Assembly: GCA_030150135.1 (NCBI GenBank)
Contig: JASLGO010000052.1
Location: 1-5,476 of the forward strand
Length of the DNA: 5,476 nucleotides
Direction: 5' to 3'
From: Aquirhabdus sp.
GTDB taxonomy: Bacteria; Pseudomonadota; Gammaproteobacteria; Pseudomonadales; Moraxellaceae
The stretch's first letter is position 1, and each line of letters starts with the position of its first letter. Position numbers and translations under genes: made by a program. The notes under the pieces were generated by a model. It did not search any database. It had not been told where the DNA came from and worked only from the letters and a program-made list of their open reading frames with translations. Below, piece by piece: positions 4,271-5,476 of the stretch.

Positions 4271-5431
4271 TTAATTTGTTGTGGACATCTCAGGCACAGG
4301 CAAGCCTTTTGCTGCATAGAACTCAGTGACAAACTGTTCTAGTTGACCTTGTTCAATTGCACCACGTAAGCCTTTCATCAGCGTTTGGTAATATGCCAAG
4401 TTATGGATTGTACCCAGCATTGCACCCAACATTTCACCTGTTTTATCCAAATGATACAGATATGAGCGAGTAAAGTTCTTGCAGGTATAACAATCACAGT
4501 GTGCATCGAGTGGGCGCATATCGTGACGATATTGGCTGTTGCGAATACGGACGATCCCTTCGTGAATAAAATAATGTCCATTACGCGCATTGCGTGTCGG
4601 CATCACACAGTCAAACATATCTACGCCACGACGTACTGCTTCGACGATATCTTCTGGTTTTCCAACACCCATCAGGTAGCGCGGTTTGTCCGCAGGCAGG
4701 CGACGCGGTAAATAATCGAGAATCTTGATCATTTCTTCTTTCGGTTCACCCACAGATAAACCACCAATCGCGTAACCATCGAAACCGATATCGGTGAGTC
4801 CAGTCAATGATTCTTCACGTAGATCTGGATACATACCACCTTGTACGATACCGAATAGGGCATTCGAATTGCCTTCATGGGCGACTTTACAGCGTTTCGC
4901 CCAGCGCAAAGAGAGCTGTAATGATGCACGCGCTTCACTGTAAGTCGCAGGGTAAGGCGTACATTCATCGAAAATCATGACGATGTCAGAGTTCAAGGTT
5001 TTCTGAATTTCCATTGATTTTTCAGGTGATAAGAATACTTTTGAACCATCAATCGGTGAGCGGAAAGTCACGCCTTCTTCTTTGATTTTTGCCCCCAGAC
5101 TAAAGACCTGAAAACCGCCTGAGTCAGTCAGAATCGGTTTGTCCCATTTCATAAACTTGTGCAAACCGCCGTGCGCTTGAATCACTTCAAGACCTGGACG
5201 CAGATACAAGTGAAAGGTATTGCCCAAAATAATATGCGCGCCGATCTCTTCAATATCACGCGGCAGCATGCCTTTGACCGTGCCGTAAGTGCCAACAGGC
5301 ATGAATGCTGGCGTTTCGACGACGCCATGTGCCAAAGTCACACGTCCACGACGTGCCAGTCCATCTTGAGCCAGCTTTTCAAAAATACCGCTGTCTAATG
5401 AACTGTTGGGGGTGTTGGCTTCAGCAGTCAT
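4271..5431 (-). CDS. tgt: Queuine tRNA-guanine (preQ1) transglycosylase
   Basis: Tgt exchanges the wobble guanine of tRNAs for Asp, Asn, His and Tyr with preQ1, a central step of queuosine synthesis in the cytoplasm. The 386-residue TIM-barrel protein is full length (E. coli has 375), with a slightly longer N-terminus. Visible motifs include LTDSGGFQVFSL (101-112, Asp103 as the substrate-binding acid), IVQGG (195-199), GGLSVGE (223-229) and MFDCVMPTRNARNG (272-285), with nucleophile Asp274. The zinc site is formed by Cys312, Cys314 and Cys317 (CDCYTC) with His343. The ATG at 5429-5431 is preceded by GGAAAG in a suitable position. The last 45 bp of the window are its upstream region and show an AT-rich TTTAAT but no convincing -35. 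In related genomes queA usually lies upstream; that would be outside this window. Confidence 0.98.
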   Translation of the reverse strand: MTAEANTPNSSLDSGIFEKLAQDGLARRGRVTLAHGVVETPAFMPVGTYGTVKGMLPRDIEEIGAHIILGNTFHLYLRPGLEVIQAHGGLHKFMKWDKPILTDSGGFQVFSLGAKIKEEGVTFRSPIDGSKVFLSPEKSMEIQKTLNSDIVMIFDECTPYPATYSEARASLQLSLRWAKRCKVAHEGNSNALFGIVQGGMYPDLREESLTGLTDIGFDGYAIGGLSVGEPKEEMIKILDYLPRRLPADKPRYLMGVGKPEDIVEAVRRGVDMFDCVMPTRNARNGHYFIHEGIVRIRNSQYRHDMRPLDAHCDCYTCKNFTRSYLYHLDKTGEMLGAMLGTIHNLAYYQTLMKGLRGAIEQGQLEQFVTEFYAAKGLPVPEMSTTN

Positions 5432-5476
5432 GAGTTTCTTTCCATCATTAAATTAAATTGATAACAATCGTTTAGG

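Overview
The window looks like chromosomal DNA of a gammaproteobacterium, most likely Acinetobacter or a close Moraxellaceae relative. This rests on the moderate, AT-leaning base composition, the protein sequences, and a TTCGACAAGCTC-type intergenic palindrome of a kind I recall from Acinetobacter genomes. The genus is an inference. No tRNA, rRNA, CRISPR array, insertion sequence or phage gene is visible.

Layout, left to right. Positions 1-120 (+) are the last 39 codons of an alpha/beta hydrolase, ending inside a perfect 10-bp inverted repeat. Positions 167-1918 (-) hold a nitric oxide defence unit: hmp (flavohaemoglobin NO dioxygenase) followed 57 bp downstream by nsrR (Rrf2-family iron-sulphur NO sensor). 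The 230-bp gap 1919-2148 carries two divergent promoters. The hmp promoter has its -10 hexamer in the centre of a near-perfect 29-bp NsrR-type palindrome. The arsR promoter has a 13-bp AT-rich palindrome in its spacer. Positions 2149-3724 (+) form a tight arsenic operon, arsR-arsC-aqpS, whose genes overlap by a few bases. No ArsB or Acr3 pump is encoded; the third gene is an aquaglyceroporin, so arsenite made by ArsC would leave through a channel.

Positions 3829-4104 (+) encode a small exported protein of unrecognised function. It has two cysteines near the mature N-terminus and a Met/Lys-rich tandem repeat at the C-terminus, and it has its own promoter (TTGACA -35) and a strong terminator. 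That terminator (4127-4157) is symmetrical and also lies downstream of the converging tgt gene (4271-5431, -), which encodes the queuosine tRNA-guanine transglycosylase. A REP-like imperfect palindrome (4195-4251) lies between the two converging genes.

The hmp-nsrR pair reads as a self-limiting circuit: NsrR represses hmp and, by read-through, itself until NO damages its cluster. The arsenic operon reads as sensor, reductase and exit channel. The Met-rich small protein is the least explained item. The aquaporin-for-pump arrangement, with a valine in place of the pore arginine, is the most interesting part with a clear functional reading.
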